Source of the DNA: Spirogloea muscicola
Lineage: Eukaryota > Streptophyta > Zygnematophyceae > Spirogloeales > Spirogloeaceae
Direction: 5' to 3'
Length of the DNA stretch: 42,260 nucleotides
Assembly (NCBI GenBank): GCA_009602725.1
Contig: WELB01000146.1
Span: forward strand, 224,135 to 266,394
In this document: positions 24,383 through 36,265 of the stretch, one piece after another
Layout of the letters: each line of letters starts with the position of its first letter
Numbering within the stretch: the first letter of the stretch is position 1
Program-made: the position numbers and the translations under genes
Notes under the pieces: model-generated
The model's input: only the letters and a program-made list of their open reading frames with translations
Told to the model about the DNA's origin: nothing
Database searches by the model: none

Positions 24383-27300
24383 ATGCAGGCCTTGCAGCTG
24401 CGGTTGCCAGCGGCGGCGCCCCCGGCGACCAAGTCGCGGCGCAATGAGCAGCCTCCTCCTGGCCACCACTGCTTGCCGCCGCCGGCGGCGCAGCTGGGCG
24501 GCCGCCTCGTAGCTCAGCCCGGCCTCCTTCGCAGCGCAAGGCGGCAGCGGGTTCGTCCTCCGAAGTGGGTCCGAGATGCCGGGACGTCCGTGGGTACCAC
24601 GATGCCGGACCTGACGGCGTACGTGACGCAGGGGCCGCTCTGGCCAAAGCTGGGCTTGCAGCCAGACGACATGGAGAGGTTCGTTTGTGAGTGATGGCGG
24701 CGTATCCACAGCTGCGGCTTTCCAGAACCCAAGTGTCGTAGATAGGCTTCGTCATATCAATGTTATCGCTGGCCAGGGCAGCTCTGTGGGCATTTGCCAT
24801 GTACGTCTCAGGCAGCTCCTGTCCCTGCCACTTCTAGCAGTACATGACGGCCTCCTAAGGAGGTAACATGAGGGGGTTGACGGTGGTCGGAAGCATGGCA
24901 GAGTCTGGCACTCTATGAGTGGAGCGCTCACTGACGGCTGCACGTTGAATAGCCCCGGCTGCAGCAATTCTTGCAACTTCGCACCTGTAGTTGTCGCTCT
25001 TCTTGGGTCCGGTGCCAGCTTCGAGCTCCACAGTCAGGAGTTGCAGGGCAGGGGCCAGCTCGGCATGTGCTTGGGAAAACAGACCCAACTCTGAAAGCCT
25101 AAGCTTTTAATATTCACAGTCCTTGACCTGAGTAGTACGTGTATTGTAGATGCAGGTGTTGAGCCTGATTTCGTGCTTGTGGATATGCATACATTGTCCA
25201 CTGTGTCAGTGAGATGGACAAGTGGCAGCAGCTCGGGCAGCAGCTCGCTGAGCAGCTTGGCTTCGACAAGGGCGGCGCTCTGGACGAGAGCCAGCGGTGT
25301 CGGCTGTACCGCTACTACGTGCCCGCGTTTCTGTGGTGCCTCAAGCAGCTGGAGCAGTACCAGCAGCAGTCTGGCGGCGCGGCTGCTGATCGCAAGCCTC
25401 TTGTTGTGAGCTCCAGTCTCTCTGAGTGTCGCTGCATCTGGAACCTTGAACTTGTACCCTGTGTCGTGCACAGCTGTTGGCCGCAGCACCACATGTCGAC
25501 CATGCCTTACTTGAGCGCTTCTGGTCTTGGCTTCGCTTTGCCACCAATCAAGTCAAGGACGGCTGGAGAAATTGCACTTATGTAGACAGTACTCTTCTAC
25601 CTCGGCCAGAACAATATAACCACGGCAGCTGCCTCCTGTGCACTGTGCAGGTCGGCATCAGCGCCCCGCAGGGCTGTGGCAAGTCAACCTTGGTTGAGTC
25701 ACTCGAGTACCTCTTCAACAAGTCCAGCAGGTTGGTTACGGCCCAATGTGGTCAGACCATGACTTGCACAAGAGAAGCAAACCATTGGTCGCTAATTGCG
25801 GGTATTAGCCAGCCATAGGATTTCTAGTCACATGAGTGTCCTACCCTACTTTGCAAGCTTCCATGGAGGGCCTGTATTAGTAGGATCTGAGTAGATACTA
25901 CTCAAAGAATTGCAGAATACTGTTATAAGCTGTTTTCTCCTCACTTTGTCATTGCAATGTAGTTTTGGGCTTCACCCTGCTGATCTGAAGCTGCACTCAC
26001 AGGAAGGCTGCTAGCATTTCAATTGACGACTTCTACCTGAGGGCTGCTGACCAAGTCAGTACATGCAAGGACCGCTGTTGCCGCTCACCTTCATCCTCAA
26101 TCTTGCGCGACCTTCATCTGATCTTTTTGCACATTGCTCGTGTCACATCCCATGTCATTACACGTGGTTGTGCAGGAAGCTCTCAGGGACGCGAATCCAG
26201 GAAATCAGTTACTTGAGGTGTACAACCAGCTCCTCTGTTTGTGTAAATCTGACAATCACTGCGAGCTTCTGCCCTGATTGTCAGTGCCAACCACTGCTTG
26301 AAATTAATACCCTCCGCAATTGCATGGCCGATGCTTGGCCTGTGGAGTCGTGGGCCAGCTGACATTCGGCAGCTCCATTCTGCGTCTCATTAGCTGAGGG
26401 GAAATGCCGGCAGTCACGATCTGGCACTCGGCATGGCCACTTTGAAGGCCCTGAAGGGGCTCTCAAAGCCAGGTAAATTGACTTAAGCCCATCCTAACTT
26501 CAACTTTCATATTCAAGTCCTACAAGTGATCATGACCCCACTCCTTCAGCAAGTGTTGGGCCGATCTCGGTGAAAACACCTGGCAACTAGACTGCCTACT
26601 GAGGAAGAGCAGTTCTCGCGTGGACATGATGGAGAAGCCAAGGTCGATGTCTTGTCTGTCATGTCCTCACAGTTCAGAAGCTGATGCGCTTGCTCTCACC
26701 CACACAATGTGCAGGGGCCAAGTTTCGTGTACCAAGGTACAACAAGGTGAGCTGCTGCCACACCCCAGATACATGAAGTTGGGAGCCCATGTATGTCTCA
26801 TACACCATGCAGTCTAGCTACAAGCTCAATTACAAAAATGTCACAGCCAGAGATCAACTTGTGGCTGTCTTTGTCTCAAATGTATGCTGGAGTCAGTTGG
26901 ATTGTCCTGCACCTACTAAGAGGCTGCATGTTCTAGGCTGCAGTCAGCACGCGCTGGGAAGGGCGATCGTGCTGACACGTCTACCTGGCCCGAAGTTGAG
27001 GGCCCACTGGAGGTTCGCCCCCTGCCTGATGCTTGCGGGCCTCATAAGCCTGACCAGCAAGTGCTGCATAGTGACTTACTGATCTGTCACAGCACAGTGT
27101 CACTACTTTGAAATGGCGTTCAAAGTTGGCATGTTGTGATGGCCGATCTCATAACGTATGACAGACTGGCCTGTCTGAAGCATATAGAAGTTCATACATC
27201 AGAGCCTGACATCTGTCTCGTTGCGCGTCTGTTACTTAGATTGTGCTTTTTGAGGGCTGGATGCTCGGCTTTGAGCCACTACCCATGGAGAAAGTTGCAA

Positions 27301-28287
27301 ATGTTGACCCACAGGCAGGCACTCTGTTTGCTTTCAAGCTCATTTGTCATTGCAGACTCCTTACTGCTGCCAGGGTCACTGTTACCAGCTAGCCAATCTG
27401 AAGGCTCAGCTTAGAGCAAGCTGGATCACTTGTGTGCTGAGTTGTTATGAGTTCCTGTGCAAGACTCGCTTTGATAGGTGATACAGGGTGACAATGGGCC
27501 GTGAGTGCCCCCGGCCTGCTTGTGCCGTGAGCGCGCAGCTGGTGGTGGTGAATGACAAGCTGGCGGACTACGCAGCATGGCATAACGAGGTAGATGCCTG
27601 GATCATTATCGAAGTGGACGACCCCAATTGGGTCTTCGACTGGCGCCTCCAGGTGGCCACCATTGCGCTGCTCCGCGGCATCATAGTGATTTTGTATGCT
27701 GTTTATGGCCTAGGTACACAACAGAGGTCAAGTAGCAGGTTCCATGGACTTGAGAGTGGCCTAGGACTGAGCTAGCATGTTGCCAAATCTTCTTGTATGC
27801 CATCTAGACAAGGCCCTCCTTAGACTGCAAGCTGAACATTAGCGTGGGGCTAACTGCCCTGGCATTGGCTTCTGCAGGCCGAGGTGGCAATGCGGAACAA
27901 GGGGAAGCCGGGCATGACTGATGAGCAGGTCTGCCAGCCGCACCCTGTACTTGAACCCCTAATGTAGGAGCAATTCGGCTCAGAAGCTCAGCAAGCTGAA
28001 CCTTGCAGACCAGAGCATACGGTAATTGACGTGCAATGCCTGACTGGCAATCATGAGCTTTGATGTGAGCTAGCCGGGGGCATATCAGCAATTACTCTTG
28101 GAGTTTCTGGGTTATGCAGCTTTCCACATCAAATGTGGCTTGGGTGCAGGTCGCGGACTTTGTGTCCACATACATGCCGGCGTACAAGGCGTACCTGCCG
28201 CAGCTATACAGCCGCGGTCCGCAGCATGCCGAATCGGAGAAGACGCTCAAGCTGGTTATTGACAAGGGCAGGAACCCGATTGGGTAG
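24383..28287 (+). CDS. GLYK: D-glycerate 3-kinase, chloroplast type
   Basis: Phosphorylates D-glycerate to 3-phosphoglycerate with ATP, the last step of photorespiration, in the plastid. Exons inferred: 24383-24678, 25210-25405, 25651-25730, 26003-26054, 26176-26217, 26394-26472, 26715-26746, 26944-27012, 27240-27314, 27539-27652, 27878-27928, 28150-28287. They sum to 1224 bases, exactly 407 codons plus stop. The first ~75 residues are basic and rich in Ala, Pro and Arg, as in a plastid transit peptide. The P-loop is ISAPQGCGKST. Other family blocks are SISIDDFYL, NPGNQLLE, RGNAGSHDLALG, RVPRYNK, GDRADTSTWPEVEGPL, LFEGWMLGF, DWRLQAEVAMR and the closing STYMPAYKAYLPQLY...RNPIG. The intron after 27314 has a GC donor (CAG then GCAGGC). 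Length and motifs match plant GLYK. Confidence 0.95.
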
Positions 28288-28450
28288 GAGGCTCTGGGGG
28301 CCAAGCGGAATCACTGTTGTCGAGCTGTTTGCAGATCTCAGGGCAGTATAAGCTGCTTGGACTTTAATCACCTAAATGCGCTAGAGGGGCAACAGCTACC
28401 TGTGATATGGAGTGTCGGTGTAGCTGCAATGGCAGCTGCTGCTGTCCCGG

Positions 28451-29744
28451 TCAGTTGGCAAGATGTCTTTGCAGGACAGTCAGGCCAGTCGGCGTGAAGT
28501 TTTCAGACGCCGTGAGCTTGCAGACATCCTCCAGGTCCATCCAGCGGCTCCACTCCACCTCTTCCTTCTGCACAGGATCAGTGTTGCAAATGAAGACGTA
28601 AATCATTCTCGAAGAGTCGACATGATAAACCATGCTTCTTGTCCTGCAAAAGGCAATCGGTTGCTTTGTTTGTTCATTCCAGCAACTCAAAGAACTGCCA
28701 CTGATCCAGCCGCTTTCAATAACGTCGGACAATAGTCGAGCTGCTCGAGGCAAGATCTGATGCCCGTTAGGTCCGAGCTCTGCAGGAGTAACATCATACC
28801 GACACAATAGCACCAATGTTTGCATTGCTGGGGTGGAGGAGTACTTGAAGGACGAGCTCGACAAGGGGGGGGGTCGTCGAGCTTGAATGCGCAGCCCCAG
28901 ACTCGACATGTCTGGTCAACGTACTTGAAAGTGAAGAGCTCCTTGAGCGCGTCGTTGTTAGGAGTGCCAGCTGTTCAGTGCTTAGACCGCCAGTCCAGGG
29001 TTCTTGGTAACAGACCTCCTGCAGCTAGCCCGGTTTGTGGCGCCATCGGGGTCTGCAGGCAAGCCTGTACTTGCATTTGGGCGAGCTTGACAGGCTCCAC
29101 GGAGCAAGCGACGGTGGCCGAGGCTCTGGGCGTCGCCGCATCACCTCACGGCAGCTTCGAGGCCCAGCTCCTCGCGGAGCTCCCGGCGCATCGCCGCCCC
29201 ATACGATTTGCTGTCACGGGCAGTGGGTGCACCCGGCCACGCCTGGGTTTAGGACTATAGGCGTTACGGGTTAAGGGTATATGGATTTAGGGTTCAAATC
29301 CACGCAGACTGGCGGCACCTGAGGTTTGGGATTTGGGATCTGAAACCCAAAACGGATTATGGGTTTCAGGGTTCAAACCCACGCACAGCGGCGCTGCCTC
29401 CACTGACCAGCCGACGAGGCCTACGCTGGCGTGCTTCGCAGTCGGCGTCAAGGAGGTGGGCGGTGTAGTCTACGTCAGGAGGTAAGGCCTTGGGGTTAGG
29501 CTTGCGCTCTGAGTTGAAAGATCGGGGTTCAACTTGGCGTCGGGATTGAGATTATGGTTTCTGGGCGCTGGCTCATCCGGCGTTCACGACGCCCGCTGTG
29601 ACGACGTCCAGGTGGCCCGGGTACACGTCCTGCTTAGCGGCGCACCGGCGCTCAGCCTCGGCGGCGGCGCTCTTGGCTGCGGCGGCGGCGGCGGCGGCGG
29701 CGGCGGGGACGCACCTTGGCGCCGCTGCGGCGCTGCACCAGCAG
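28451..29744 (-). CDS. YfcD-like Nudix hydrolase (5' part lost in gap 2)
   Basis: A Nudix hydrolase resembling bacterial YfcD and the isopentenyl-diphosphate isomerase-like branch; the substrate is unknown. Pieces seen on the minus strand, descending: LLVQRRSGAK (29744 to about 29715, then a GT donor), DVYPGHLDVVTAGVV (from 29629), SYGAAMRRELREELGLEA (29210-29150, the Nudix box half), NNDALKELFTFKY then QTCRVWGCAFKLD (from 28970), and a last exon EEVEWSRWMDLEDV...FTPTGLTVLQRHLAN (28567-28451). The joins between 29588 and 29210, and between about 28865 and 28567, are not resolved. A long G run near 28865-28873 may hide an indel. The residue expected to be the first Glu of the Nudix box reads as Lys at the 29210 boundary, but this depends on an unsettled splice. 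The gene is convergent with glycerate kinase (164 bp between stops). Confidence 0.75.
29289..29385. repeat. Duplicated GGGTTCAAA(T/C)CCACGCA element in a Nudix-gene intron
   Basis: AGGGTTCAAATCCACGCA (29289-29306) recurs as AGGGTTCAAACCCACGCA (29368-29385). A weaker relative, GGGGTTCAAC, lies at 29524. The core resembles a tRNA B-box, and the surroundings contain TTTAGGG-like words, but no cloverleaf can be folded around it. Confidence 0.6.
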
Positions 29745-30636
29745 NNNNNNNNNNNNNNNNNNNNNNNNNNNNNNNNNNNNNNNNNNNNNNNNNNNNNNNN
29801 NNNNNNNNNNNNNNNNNNNNNNNNNNNNNNNNNNNNNNNNNNNNNNNNNNNNNNNNNNNNNNNNNNNNNNNNNNNNNNNNNNNNNNNNNNNNNNNNNNNN
29901 NNNNNNNNNNNNNNNNNNNNNNNNNNNNNNNNNNNNNNNNNNNNNNNNNNNNNNNNNNNNNNNNNNNNNNNNNNNNNNNNNNNNNNNNNNNNNNNNNNNN
30001 NNNNNNNNNNNNNNNNNNNNNNNNNNNNNNNNNNNNNNNNNNNNNNNNNNNNNNNNNNNNNNNNNNNNNNNNNNNNNNNNNNNNNNNNNNNNNNNNNNNN
30101 NNNNNNNNNNNNNNNNNNNNNNNNNNNNNNNNNNNNNNNNNNNNNNNNNNNNNNNNNNNNNNNNNNNNNNNNNNNNNNNNNNNNNNNNNNNNNNNNNNNN
30201 NNNNNNNNNNNNNNNNNNNNNNNNNNNNNNNNNNNNNNNNNNNNNNNNNNNNNNNNNNNNNNNNNNNNNNNNNNNNNNNNNNNNNNNNNNNNNNNNNNNN
30301 NNNNNNNNNNNNNNNNNNNNNNNNNNNNNNNNNNNNNNNNNNNNNNNNNNNNNNNNNNNNNNNNNNNNNNNNNNNNNNNNNNNNNNNNNNNNNNNNNNNN
30401 NNNNNNNNNNNNNNNNNNNNNNNNNNNNNNNNNNNNNNNNNNNNNNNNNNNNNNNNNNNNNNNNNNNNNNNNNNNNNNNNNNNNNNNNNNNNNNNNNNNN
30501 NNNNNNNNNNNNNNNNNNNNNNNNNNNNNNNNNNNNNNNNNNNNNNNNNNNNNNNNNNNNNNNNNNNNNNNNNNNNNNNNNNNNNNNNNNNNNNNNNNNN
30601 NNNNNNNNNNNNNNNNNNNNNNNNNNNNNNNNNNNN
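29745..30636. other. Assembly gap 2 (892 N)
   Basis: A run of N between the divergent Nudix (-) and sugar symporter (+) genes. It probably contains the 5' ends and promoters of both. A GGC run (29680-29707) lies shortly before it and a GCC run (30851-30874) after it. The real length is unknown. Confidence 0.99.
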
Positions 30637-30979
30637 CCACGCGGCCGCCGGCAACTGACGCGCCGTCGCCGTGCTTTGCGAGCACGGGCCAGGCATTGGG
30701 CCCAGAGGCCGCACCGCAGGCCGAGCACGGCGCAGGCGACGACGCCGCCGCAGAGAGCCCGGCGGCGGCTCCGTCGCTGCCGGAGGGCAGCGGCGGCGCG
30801 CCGCCCTGGGCTGACGTGCTCCTCCCGTGAGCGCCGCCGCCGCGAACAACGCCGCCGCCGCCGCCGCCGCCGCCAGAGCTGCCCCTGGTGGCTGCCAGCC
30901 GGCAGCAGCTGCCGGGATGGGCCTTTGCCGGACTGCCGGCAGTCGATCGTGACATGGAACGCTGTGCAATGAATCCCAG

Positions 30980-33900
30980 ACGTCCTGCCGGCATGACGCT
31001 GACGCTGATGCTGACGACGATGCCGTTGACGGCGATGCTGATGGCGACGTGGGCGCTCATGCGCCGCGGCGTTGGCGCCGCAGCTTCCTCTTCCCGGCGC
31101 TCGGCGGCCTGCTATTCGGCTACGACATCGGCGCCACGTCTGGCGCCGTCGTGTCCATCAAGGTGTGCGCCGCAAACCGACCTGGCCGTGTGGTGTCTGG
31201 GACTAGTGATCCTACTGCTTATGTAAGTACCGCTTCTTTTGGTCGCGTACTGCCATGGGGTCCACTCCAGCCATTTGGCCATACTTGCAAGCAATTGTGA
31301 GTTAAGTTGAGTAAAGTAAGTCAGGGAGTCAATTGAGTCATTATTGTTCTTCCTATATGCGGGCCGTGGCCTCCACTGCCGCGTCATTGTAGCTCTGGGC
31401 CTCACAAAGTCAGGCTGCCCTTAGGAAAGCAAACCCCAGCGGCGGCCCCATTGCCGAGACTCCAGCTCGCCTCCTCGGCGACGGCGCGCAGGACGCTGCC
31501 CACAGCGGCGTGGACTGGTGGAACCTCTCCCCACTCGCCACCGGCTTCGTGGCAAGTCCTCGCCGCCCGTCCTAGTGACCCCTGACAAGGTGGGTCATGC
31601 TGGTAAGCTGAGGAGCGGCCGACGGACGTGCTCGCTGCCCTCTGCAGGTCAGCGGCTCGCTGGGGGGCGCAGTCGCGGGCTCTGCCCTGGCATTCGTCGT
31701 CGCCGACCGCCTCGGTATACTGTCTCCGCCGCTCTCGGCTCGCCAACTGTTTCCATTGGACTGTCGACTACGGGCCTCCAACCTGCGCCCTGTACCTATG
31801 TATCCGCCATTAAGGAAAACCCAAATGTAACACAAGACATTTATCTAGGCCCTGGACCTTCGATCCTAAACTGGAGTTGACACATGCCCTTCTGCATCAG
31901 CATTCGCAAAGCTCTCGCTTCGTTTGCTGCGTGGCAGGCCGGAGGCGGGAGCTCATCGTGGCGGCGGGGCTCTACCTCCTGGGAGCCGCCGTGATGGCCG
32001 GAGCTCCCACGCTGGAAGCCCTTGTCGCTGGGCGCTTCATCTACGGCTTTGGCATTGGCTTGGTGAGCCTCCGCCATCAATCGACAGCCTCAACCAGAGC
32101 GCGTAAGAAGAAGAGGACGAAGATGGAAAAGAAGAAAACTCCAGCGAGTTCAGCGCGGCCAAGCATAGACGGGCACTGCACTGCCATGTGCATTGCCACA
32201 TGCATTGCGTGCTGAGGTCGCCGAGCCAGTCGGCATACTGTGGTCGTGCAGATGCTTCCGCCTTGTCGCTCACGCCGTTGCCCTGCCGCCCATGCAGGCG
32301 ATGCACGCTGCACCCATGTACATTGCCGAGACCGCCCCCCCCAGCCTGCGAGGCTCCCTCATATCCCTCAAGGAGGTCCTCATCGTCGTTGGCATTCTGG
32401 TTCGCAGCAAACTCAAAGTTCACAGTGATCACTTTGCTACACAGTCGCTCTAGCACAGCTAAGACCTGGGCAGGTTGCGATGAGACAGCAAGCTTAGGTG
32501 CATGGAAGGCAGCGCCTTGCTATGTCTGGGGCCTCCTGCAGGAGCGATGTGTAGAGGGGTAGGCCTCACGTTCTGGGGTTTGGGTTCTCAGCCAGGGCTA
32601 TCAAATCTGCACAAGTAATAAGCACAAGTAATGCACAAATAGTACTAATTATCTCTGCAATCAGGTCAGCATTAGTAGTTACCAAGTTAGCATTAGTAGT
32701 TACCAGCACATCGCGAACCTTCAGTGGCGGCAAGCATTAATATTGAAGAATTTCTACTATTGTTCCCAGATAAGAGAGGCAAGGGGCCGGCCAGATGTAG
32801 TCAACAGGTGGTTATCTGCAGAGGTACGGGCTGCAGGTCTGACGGTGCTCCGAGGCCGGGATCGCAGATGGGCTACCTGATCGGTGATGCCCAGATTGAG
32901 GCAGTCGGCGGCTGGCGAGTGATGTACGGCGCGAGCGCGCCCGTGGCGCTGCTCATGGCGGCGGGCATGCTGTGGCTGCCGCCCTCGCCGCGCTGGCTCT
33001 GCCTCTGCGCGTCCCAGGCTGCTGGTGAGGCTCGTCCCACCGGCAAATGCGCCTCCCTGCCCGCAAACGAGCAGGGCACGCGTCCATGCACTGCTATGCC
33101 GCACTATTACACTCAAACTTTTCCAGAGCAACAATTAGTATAGAAAGTAATCTGTGGACTAGACGATTCAAATCTCGTGATTTGTTGTTGCATCGTGCTG
33201 CCTGCCAGCCAGGGATATGAGTGTGCAGGTTTGTTGTCGTGCATGTGTATGTCTGCTATGCAGATGCCAAGATGGTAGTTCAGCTGAATTCTCGAGCCGA
33301 GGGCTCGCTGCGGAGGCTGAGGGGTCAGAAGGTGGAGGACAGCGAGGTCGTCCGTGAAATGGACGAGATTGTCACCGCCTGCCAGGTCTTGTCGAGGCCA
33401 AACCTCCCACAACATGAAGTCAGGCATGACATACTGTACATACTTGTCTTCTGGGCAAGTTGAGCCGCCTTGCGACTCACCGTCACCCTTAGTCTCACCC
33501 TCACACTCACCATCAAAACCTGAACATGCAGCGGCTGAATTGAAGTTTGAGTGCAGGATCTCGCGGGCGGTGCAGGGCCTGATCAAGGGGGATTCCAGGA
33601 CTTGCTCCAAGGGGCGAGCCTGCAAGCGCTCATCATTGGTGGGGGGCTTGTCTTCTTCCAGCAGGTAGGTGTTAGCATGTGCTCTCGCTCGCTATGCTCA
33701 CTTACTATGACACCAAAGCTCCTTCATCTGGCTCTTAGTCGAGCCTCGATTCCTTCTATTAGCGTCTTCGCTTCATAGCCCGTCCCAGCTCGCTTTCTGT
33801 AGTGGGCCTTGTACCTCCTGTACAAGGCCTTTGTAGCACTGGGGCCATTCCAATGATAACTCAACGTATTGTTTGGTCTGCCAGGTTACAGGTCAACCAA

Positions 33901-35501
33901 GCGTCCTCTACTATGCAACCAGCATTCTCAAGGTAGGACTTGGCCCTTACCAGTGGGGCTTGACTGCTTGCTCCTGTTACTTTTGTGCTGGCAATTTTGA
34001 GCTCCAATCACTTCAGTTTGTTTTGCATAGTGGCAAAGACCTCAAAGAGGATGTAAGCTTGCTCTCAAGAGCTCCTATCTTAGTCCTGACATGCAAGTCA
34101 GCTTCTTGAGAAAAGTGTCTATTGTCTCTCCAGGATGCAGGCTTTGCAGCAGCTACGGATGCAACTCGAGTTGCTGTTTACCTTGGGACGTTCAAGGTCT
34201 GCACCACAGAGTTGCCAGGGCACAGGTCTCACTTGTAGTCCACTGCACTGCAGGTTCATGCAACAGGACCTCGTATTTTTTACTGCTGCAAATGTAGCTG
34301 CTACTGCCCAATGCTGGTCTGGACGTGGTTCAGACTCCTCACGGTAGAGCCAAATGTTACAGATGCAGCTCATTTGAGGGGCTCACTTGGAAGCCAGGAT
34401 CAAGTACACATCACACTCGCCGGTGATGATGACCTTGTTTGACTGCCAGTTGGCAATGACAGCAGTCGCAGTCCTGACGGTCGACAAGTGGGGCCGAAGG
34501 CCATTGCTTCTTGTCGGCATCAGTGGCGTGGTGAGCGTCCCAGTGGCCTCAGAACCTCTTACCTGGGTTGACGGTGCAGACGCGTCACTGGTCCCGCCTA
34601 CATTGCCTTTGCCAAGGAGACATGATATAAGTTAAGACTCCATTTACACTGACTTTGACCCAGGATTGACATAGTCCCTCTGCCTTCGGCAGGTTGCTAG
34701 CTTGGGCCTGCTCACTGCTTATTATTACTTTGGAGGAGGCGTGCCTGCTGCCAGTGTCATCGCCCTCCTGCTCTATGTGGGCAGCTACCAGGTCTGACTC
34801 AGGCATGGCTTTGAGTTCAAAGGCTCGCCACTCCAGGCAATTAGCAACGTTGCAGGCCTCCTTTTGTTCCTCCAGGGTGAGCCAGTTAATATGGGCTGTG
34901 TGTCAACAATTGAGGTCCTTACTTGCTACAACAACCATAGTGATTGGAGGCTCCTTCTCTTTATGCTGGTAATTTTCTGTCTCATGTGCTAATGGGTGCG
35001 TGCAGATCTCATTTGGGCCAGTGAGCTGGCTGATGGTGAGCGAGGTCTTCCCACTGCGGGTAAGAGGGCGCGCCCAGAGCCTCGCCACCTTGATCAACTT
35101 TGCCTCCAATGGCCTCGTGGTGTTTGCCATCCCGCCATTGGAGGTACGCAGCAGAGACAATCATCGTAGTCAATTGTCTTGCAAACCTTCTATATATGTA
35201 TACGGCTCGGACTTGCAACTCTGCTCGGACTTGCAACTCTGCAGCAGCACACAGCTGGCAATGAAGAGCAATGTATGTAGCGATATATTGGTATCCCGAG
35301 CTGCTCCAGTCAACCGGATTTTGGTGTTACGCACATAAGCAATACTTGTGGTGGGACCCCATGCAGGAAAATGTTGGTCAGAGCGGGACATTTTTCCTCT
35401 TTGGGCTGATCGCAATTGCCTCCCTGGCTTTTGTGTACCTGAAAGTGCCTGAGACCAAGGGCTTGAGTCTAGAGCAGATTGAAGCTAAGCTCGTTGAGTA
35501 G
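30980..35501 (+). CDS. Plastid-type sugar/H+ symporter (MFS; D-xylose-proton symporter-like 3 family)
   Basis: A 12-helix major facilitator sugar porter most like the plastidic Arabidopsis At5g59250 family. Exons inferred: 30980-31162, 31414-31551, 31648-31714, 31938-32062, 32298-32399, 32868-33024, 33264-33385, 33557-33664, 33885-33932, 34134-34196, 34450-34530, 34693-34791, 35006-35143, 35367-35501; all are phase-consistent, about 521 aa from 30980. Family motifs: FPALGGLLFGYDIGATSGA (helix 1), ADRLGRRREL (loop 2-3), GRFIYGFGIGL, APMYIAETAPPSLRG, GGGLVFFQQVTGQPSVLYY (helix 7), VDKWGRRPLLL (loop 8-9), GPVSWLMVSEVFPLRVRG and PETKGLSLEQIE. The true start and any transit peptide are upstream. 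An open + frame at 30637-30828 ending at a GTGAGC donor could belong to it. An acidic D/A-rich stretch precedes helix 1. The intron 31552-31647 has a GC donor (GCAAGT). The transported sugar is not determined by sequence. Confidence 0.92.
32609..32706. repeat. Short tandem repeats in a symporter intron
   Basis: A 21-bp unit built on AGCATTAGTAGTTACCA occurs twice in tandem (32665-32685, 32686-32706). Just upstream, GCACAAGTAAT occurs twice (32609-32619, 32622-32632) with a partial third copy. Confidence 0.8.
35205..35240. repeat. 18-bp exact tandem duplication
   Basis: GCTCGGACTTGCAACTCT occurs twice back to back in the last intron of the symporter gene. Confidence 0.85.
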
Positions 35502-36265
35502 CCTTACATTCATGTCTAGGTCCCCCAAGAGATGTGCAGCATCGAGACCACCATCAGGAACGGTAGCCCGCAGCCATGTACAGCATAGTCAGCCCAATCC
35601 AGTGGATTGCATTGCAACAGTAGCATACAGCCAGGCTTGCGCAAGTGGCAGCTGGTCATGCAGCTCGTTCCATAGTGTAACGGGCAAGAGGTTCAGCCCG
35701 ACCCGCTACAACACATAGCCAACACTTCAGCATCATTTCAAATCAAGCATCTAAATGCAGGCTATCGTGGGAAAACTGTCAAACATTCAGCAGTAGTACT
35801 TACTAGCATTATCCAGGTGGGGCATTTTGAGCACAATCAAGGTGGGGCATCTTGAGCACCAAACAGGCTTCAGTTAGACTTCCTACAGATTAAGTAGAGC
35901 ACCCTTGACAGCGAACATGCTAGAGTTTGCATTCTAAAGAAAGAGTGACAAGCTACATTGTATCCTAGTCATAGACTACGATACGTCAGGTGCTAAACCA
36001 GCTTGTCTGCTTGGCTGCTGGCTCATGAACGAGCTTGCAAGTGGCCTGCTCGCGGGCTCACTAACAGTTGACCAGGGCGGTCACCTGTAGACCATGTCCC
36101 CCCGCGGGCAAGTAGCCCATCTTGCGGACATCCGCTCAGTCTGCAGGCGAAGGGCCACTAGCGAGGCTGACTGTGCACTTCGCGCTCTAGGCCTGAGTCC
36201 TTGTGCCAGGTGGGGGGCGCAGAACCCACAACTCAAGGATCTCACCTCTAAAATCCTCTACTAGC
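35502..36265. other. Convergent 3' spacer with a direct repeat
   Basis: A 764-bp spacer between the stops of the symporter (+) and CbiA-BtuF (-). It must hold both 3' UTRs. A 21-bp unit starting AGGTGGGGCAT and ending TTGAGCAC is repeated at 35815-35835 and 35840-35860. No gene was recognised. Confidence 0.6.
35815..35860. repeat. 21-bp direct repeat, 25-bp period
   Basis: AGGTGGGGCATTTTGAGCACA and AGGTGGGGCATCTTGAGCACC... (first 20 bases compared) differ at one internal position and are separated by four bases. Confidence 0.8.

Noticed and set aside
29240-29310. Possible tRNA gene from the GGTTCAAATCC word
   Set aside because: No matching A-box, acceptor stem or anticodon arm can be placed around it.
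29534-31060. Very long open frames on both strands across gap 2
   Set aside because: They are open only because the N run has no stop codons. Only the Nudix fragments on the minus strand are supported there.
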